Translations under genes and position numbers: made by a program | Source: Bacteroidetes bacterium HGW-Bacteroidetes-3 | GTDB lineage: Bacteria; Bacteroidota; Bacteroidia; Flavobacteriales; Flavobacteriaceae | Assembly (NCBI GenBank): GCA_002842505.1 | Contig: PHDE01000013.1 | Coordinates: 1-33,961, forward strand | DNA: 33,961 nt | Reading direction: 5' to 3' | Notes under the pieces: generated by a model | What the model saw: only the letters and a program-made list of their open reading frames with translations | Databases searched by the model: none | What the model was told of the DNA's origin: nothing | Shown here: positions 29,844 to 33,961 of the stretch, piece after piece | Numbering within the stretch: position 1 is the first letter of the stretch | How the letters are laid out: the number at the start of each line of letters is the position of its first letter

Positions 29844-30711
29844 ACTTTTCCTGATACTTTTTCTTAATCCAAAAACTAATGCTGTTCAACGTAAAGGTAA
29901 ATAAAAACAAGGTAAGACCCGCGGCAAAAATAGTTTTATACTCTAATGAGCCTTGTGGTGCGTCACCTGAACTTACTTGCACAATATAAGAAGTGATCGT
30001 TTGAATTGGGATGGTTGGATTTAAAGTGAATTGGGCTTGTTGCCCAGCTGCAATAGCTACAATCATAGTTTCGCCAATGGCTCTTGAAATGGCTAATATG
30101 ATGGATACGATGATTCCTGAGGAAGCTGCCGGCACCATCACTTTAAATGCCGTTTGAAATCGGGTTGAACCCATTCCGAAAGCGGCTAATTTTAATGACT
30201 TTGGCACTGCGTATAAAGCATCTTCACTTAACGAGGAAATAAACGGAATAATCATAATTCCCATAACAATCCCTGCGGAAAGTGAGTTGAAAGTTTCCAA
30301 ATCCGGGTAAATAGTTTGTAAAAACGGTGTCACGACTGATAAGGCAAAAAAACCGTAAACTACCGTTGGAATGGCCGCTAAAATTTCAAGAAATGGCTTT
30401 AAAGTTTTTCTGAAACTCTTGGGCGCGTACATATTTAAATAAATGGCAATGGTTAATCCTATTGGAAGCGCCACCGCAATAGCTATTGCCGCAGTTAAAA
30501 ATGTTCCTGAAACCAAGGCTAAAATACCAAAATGTTTTTCACTAAAAAGCGGGGTCCATTGTGTGTCGGTCAAAAACTCAAAAATTGACACAGTCCTAAA
30601 AAATGAAATACTTTCAAACAACAATACCACAATAATACCAATGGTGGTAAATATGGTAATGGAAGCACACAGCTTTAATATAAATTCAATTATTTTTTCT
30701 TTAACTTTCAT
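29836..30711 (-). CDS. pstC: Phosphate ABC transporter permease PstC
   Basis: 291 aa; [63 protein letters not shown]; overlaps pstA by 8 bp. Confidence 0.96.
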   Translation of the reverse strand: MKVKEKIIEFILKLCASITIFTTIGIIVVLLFESISFFRTVSIFEFLTDTQWTPLFSEKHFGILALVSGTFLTAAIAIAVALPIGLTIAIYLNMYAPKSFRKTLKPFLEILAAIPTVVYGFFALSVVTPFLQTIYPDLETFNSLSAGIVMGIMIIPFISSLSEDALYAVPKSLKLAAFGMGSTRFQTAFKVMVPAASSGIIVSIILAISRAIGETMIVAIAAGQQAQFTLNPTIPIQTITSYIVQVSSGDAPQGSLEYKTIFAAGLTLFLFTFTLNSISFWIKKKYQEKYE

Positions 30712-30720
30712 ATATTACAA

Positions 30721-30746
30721 TTGCCGACAAGAAACCTTGTCGGCAA
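30721..30746 (-). promoter_or_regulatory. Strong intercistronic hairpin between pstS and pstC
   Basis: Perfect 11-bp stem TTGCCGACAAG/CTTGTCGGCAA with 4-nt loop, ending about 9 nt before the pstC ATG; no U-tract on minus. Confidence 0.8.
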
Positions 30747-30768
30747 ATATAAATTTTTTATAACTCTG

Positions 30769-31704
30769 TTATTTAATCAACGCTTGGCTAAAAATTGTTT
30801 TTTGTTCTTCATAACCACTTTGGGGCATTGGAACATAACCAACTTCTTTAGACAATTTTGGGGCATTGCTTAAATAGAAATCGATAAAACTTTTAACTTC
30901 AGGACGTTGGGCCGATTTTTTATTCACAAAAATATATAACGATCTTGATAAAGGAGCATATTCATTGCTCGCCACAGTCTCTAAACTTGGCAATACAGCT
31001 CCTTTTCCGTCATCAATGCCAACAACGCCTAATTTTTCCTTATTTTCTTCGTAATAGGACAATCCGAAATAACCCAAGGCATAGGTGTCTTTTTCAATTC
31101 CTTGTACAGCAACATTATAATCTGAAACTGCATTATAATCAGTTCTGCTGGCGCCAGATTCTCCCATAATTGTTTCAGTGAAGAAATCATAGGTTCCATG
31201 GGAAGTGTTTGGACCGTATAAGTGAATTTCTTCATTTGGCCATCCTTTTCTGATGTCGCTCCATTTTTTAACAGTGCTATTTGGCTCCCAAAGTTTTTTA
31301 AGTTCTTCGGTAGTCATTGTTTTAGCCCAAGTATTGTCTTTATTTACCACCACGGAAATACCGTCAAGCGCAATAGTCAAACGAACATATTCAATACCGT
31401 TTTGTTTACAAAGTTCAATTTCTTTGTCTTTAATGTCTCTTGATGCGGCACTGACATCAGTGTCACCAATTCCGAATTTTTTAAAACCTCCACCAGTACC
31501 CGACTCACCTACGGTAACTTTCACTTGTGAATTAACTTTTAAATATTCTTCAGCAACAGCCTCTGAAACTGGAAAAACAGTTCCGGATCCATCAATAGAA
31601 ATTGCTCCCGTTAATGCAGCATCTTCTTTTTTCTCATTTTCTTTTTTGTTTCCGCAAGCTCCAATTACTAAAGCTAAGGATAAGATAAATACTAATTTTT
31701 TCAT
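30769..31704 (-). CDS. pstS: Phosphate ABC transporter substrate-binding lipoprotein
   Basis: Lipoprotein signal MKKLVFILSLALVIGACGNKK, ISIDGSGTVFPVSEAVAEEY, GESGTGGGFKKFGIGDTDVSAASR. Confidence 0.95.
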   Translation of the reverse strand: MKKLVFILSLALVIGACGNKKENEKKEDAALTGAISIDGSGTVFPVSEAVAEEYLKVNSQVKVTVGESGTGGGFKKFGIGDTDVSAASRDIKDKEIELCKQNGIEYVRLTIALDGISVVVNKDNTWAKTMTTEELKKLWEPNSTVKKWSDIRKGWPNEEIHLYGPNTSHGTYDFFTETIMGESGASRTDYNAVSDYNVAVQGIEKDTYALGYFGLSYYEENKEKLGVVGIDDGKGAVLPSLETVASNEYAPLSRSLYIFVNKKSAQRPEVKSFIDFYLSNAPKLSKEVGYVPMPQSGYEEQKTIFSQALIK

Positions 31705-31728
31705 TTTTGTCTGTTTTAATTTGTTTTG

Positions 31729-31763
31729 CAAAGGACTGTTTTGATTGTTAAATTTAGGTTAAC
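31729..31763 (-). promoter_or_regulatory. Putative pstS promoter with 11-bp-period TTAAC repeats (Pho-box-like)
   Basis: Minus strand GTTAAC-CTAAA-TTTAAC (31763-31747), then GTCCTTTG (31736-31729). Confidence 0.4.
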
Positions 31764-31806
31764 TAAAAATTATTTGTATTCTATTATTTTCTTTACATTA
31801 AATGAA

Positions 31807-32817
31807 TTATAGCTTAAATTCCGCATTTAAAAACACCAGTGATTTGTTGTCTATTGTTGCATTGTCAAAACTAAAATCTTGGTAATTTAAAGAAAATTTA
31901 AGGCCTTTAACAGGCGCATATTGAATTCCCGCAATAATTTGACTTCCGTTTTTGTCGAAATTCCAGGCTGCAGTTTGACCCGTTAATGTATTTGAATTTA
32001 GTGCATCATAGCGGCCAAAAATTTCAAATTTTTTGTTGATTATGTAGGTTGAATAAAAGGAAAAACCGTCTAAATCGTGGTCAACGGCCGGACTGGAATA
32101 TTTTTTTCCGTTGTTTAATTCATTGTATTCTGCACCAAATCTCCAATGAGATGCTTTATAGCCCGCAAATAAGGCCAAAGCGGTAACTGCTTTTGAATTG
32201 GTGGTTGGCTGTGCATCCATATAAATTTTTGTGGTCAATCCTTTTATGGGTTCAAACACCAAATTCCCACCAAATCTTTGATTGCCGTCTTCATCCTGTA
32301 ATTTTTTGTAGCCTTCACCATTCACAATCAATACATTTGCTTTTAATGTTTTGGTGATTGTAAATTCAGCGCTTACACCCAAATCGGCACTGGTTCCAAA
32401 ACCGTATGCATCTTGATAGGAAGTAAATATATAACGGTAACCCCAAAAATCTTCCTGGTCGTTAAATTGTTTCATTCCAATCATTCCCATACTCAATTTT
32501 ACGCCTTCAGCCACTTTCCAATCCAATTGGGCGGCTTTTAAAAACGCGGTATACTCACTTCCGCCGGTATTGCTGCCAACATCAAAAGTAATTTTTGCTG
32601 AAATATTTTTACTGAAATCGTATTTATAGCCAAAGTAAGAACGTTTTAGCTCGAAAGCACTTTTGTTGGTGGCGTTTTGGGAAAGATCTGTGTGGTAATT
32701 CCAAAAAACCTTAAATTGAACATCGCCGCTGGGTTTAAATTCTTCTTCTGTTGTGTTTTGGGAAAATGAGGAAATGGTTAAAAAAAGCGCACTTAAAAAA
32801 AATAATTGTTTTTTCAT
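31807..32817 (-). CDS. Phosphate-selective porin (OprP/OprO-like)
   Basis: 336 aa with signal peptide MKKQLFFLSALFLTISSFSQ, GDVQFKVFWNYHTDL, AQLDWKVAEGVKLSMGMIGMKQ, C-terminal aromatic strand; next to pst genes. Confidence 0.88.
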   Translation of the reverse strand: MKKQLFFLSALFLTISSFSQNTTEEEFKPSGDVQFKVFWNYHTDLSQNATNKSAFELKRSYFGYKYDFSKNISAKITFDVGSNTGGSEYTAFLKAAQLDWKVAEGVKLSMGMIGMKQFNDQEDFWGYRYIFTSYQDAYGFGTSADLGVSAEFTITKTLKANVLIVNGEGYKKLQDEDGNQRFGGNLVFEPIKGLTTKIYMDAQPTTNSKAVTALALFAGYKASHWRFGAEYNELNNGKKYSSPAVDHDLDGFSFYSTYIINKKFEIFGRYDALNSNTLTGQTAAWNFDKNGSQIIAGIQYAPVKGLKFSLNYQDFSFDNATIDNKSLVFLNAEFKL

Positions 32818-33054
32818 TTTTACCTACTTTGATTTACATTCACCAAAAAGTGAATTTTTTAATTAATTTTTAAAATTATAAAATTGATCAATAACGATTA
32901 TTGATGAATATCATTTTTTAATTCATCGCCATTTTTTTTGGGCAATGATTCTTTTTAATAAAAATTTAAATTGAAGAATGTAAAAAAAGCTTTTATCGCT
33001 TTATTTTTTTGGTTCATCCTTTACTAGTTTTTGTCGTTGCAAAGAACCCATGTG

Positions 33055-33089
33055 TTTGTTAAGTTAATGTTAAGTGGATGTTACCTTTG
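33055..33089 (+). promoter_or_regulatory. Rightward promoter-like sequence overlapping three 11-bp-spaced GTTAA/GTTA repeats
   Basis: TTTG (33055-58), GTTAAG at 33058 and 33069, GTTACC at 33080, -7 TACCTTTG (33082-33089). Confidence 0.45.
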
Positions 33090-33156
33090 CAATAAAGTTT
33101 GCTTTGAAGTGCCTAAAGTTTGAATAATCATTATAACCTAAAAAAGCTGTAAAAAA

Positions 33157-33267
33157 TCGGTTTAACCGCTCGCAAAGAAGGCGCAATGTTCGCGAAGCAT
33201 TCGGTTTTTAAATTAAGTCAACGTTATTTAGGCATCAGCAATCGAAAATTCGTAAATCGTAAATCGT
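33157..33267. repeat. Composite intergenic repeat cluster, copy A
   Basis: TCGGTTTAACCG, CGCAAAGAAGGCGCAATGTTCGC, GTCAACGTTATTT, (AATTCGT)(AAATCGT)2 in order. Confidence 0.75.
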
Positions 33268-33290
33268 AAATTTAAAGGTTCTTCGTGGTT

Positions 33291-33318
33291 AAAAAAAGGC
33301 TGCCCGAATTGGCAGCCT
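33291..33318 (-). terminator. Strong rho-independent terminator on the minus strand
   Basis: Minus strand AGGCTGCC-AATTCG-GGCAGCCT-TTTTTT. Confidence 0.88.
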
Positions 33319-33630
33319 AGAACATTTCACAAATTAGTTGACAAAAACTAATGGATATTATGAAAAGATATATTTAAATCGTGTTTAAATACCCAGCAAA
33401 TTTCAATGAATAAATCCTGTTATGTGTAACTAAATCATTATGATATTATTAAATATTTTTCAAAAATAAGTGCCTAAAATGCCTAAAGTTAAATCGCTCC
33501 CAATTCAGCAGTAAAAAATGAAAATATAGTTGAGATTTTCTTTTTTGTCAAGCACTTTTATAAGATAACATTTCAAATACTTATTGAATTCCAACAAAGT
33601 TTCCTAAATCAAAAGAGCCTATCTAAAAGT

Positions 33631-33820
33631 CGGTTTAACCGCAAAGCGCGCAAAGAAGACGCAATGTTCGCAAAAAGTTTGATCTTTAAAATCAGTGCTT
33701 TCCTAAAGCTTAAATTTTTAAAACTAACATTAAAATATTGTCAATTTAGGTCAACGTTATTTGGCAACGACAATTCATAATTCATAATTCGTAATTCGTA
33801 ATTCGTAATTCGTAAATCGT
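33631..33820. repeat. Composite intergenic repeat cluster, copy B, ending in seven 7-bp tandem units
   Basis: TCGGTTTAACCGC, GCGCAAAGAAGACGCAATGTTCGC, GTCAACGTTATTT, then (AATTCAT)2(AATTCGT)4(AAATCGT) at 33772-33820. Confidence 0.8.
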
Positions 33821-33961
33821 AACTAATAAGTGCCTAAAGTTTGGAGTGCCTAGAGTGCCTAGAGTTAAAAATTTCAAGCCCAACAACCGTATCAAGACGA
33901 GACGTTTTCTTAATTTTTTCAAAAATGGCTTATTTCTAATATCATTGAAACTGTTTTACTT

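Noticed and set aside
33772-33820. Possible CRISPR-like short regularly spaced repeats
   Set aside because: 7-bp uninterrupted tandem units, not repeat-spacer units.
1-33961. tRNA or rRNA genes
   Set aside because: No cloverleaf or rRNA signature recognised by eye; tRNAscan-SE or Infernal would be needed to exclude them formally.

Overview
A 34 kb AT-rich chromosomal segment from a Bacteroidota genome, almost certainly Flavobacteriaceae, judging by family content (DUF4270, DUF4271, DUF4296, DUF3109) and TAnnTTTG -7 promoter boxes. Most genes are housekeeping: an ECF sigma / anti-sigma-barrel pair, a LuxE-like acyl-protein synthetase, tyrS, an SDR epimerase, pyrC, polyprenol-P-mannose synthase, hemD, radA, a flippase-like protein, panD, panC, a GT5-like half protein, glmS, a small FAD protein, MarC, nrdB/nrdA, and a phosphate locus (PiT, phoU, pstB, pstA, pstC, pstS, phosphate-selective porin). 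I see no complete new defence or biosynthetic system. The most unusual items are: (1) the 5' end of a group IIC-like intron on the minus strand at 1-97, inserted directly after the U-tract of a rho-independent terminator; (2) a DUF559 endonuclease-fold ORF bracketed by inverted and tandem 42-bp double-hairpin repeats that form both ends of its reading frame and show compensatory base changes between copies; (3) a 38-aa single-TM small ORF, absent from the ORF track, behind a consensus flavobacterial promoter; (4) several dispersed intergenic repeat families, including a structured element at about 12058-12150 and two composite repeat clusters after 33100; (5) a candidate minus-strand ncRNA ending at a strong terminator at about 33291-33318; (6) 11-bp-period GTTAA repeats upstream of pstS and at 33058, possible Pho boxes. 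All calls come from reading the sequence; no database search was run.
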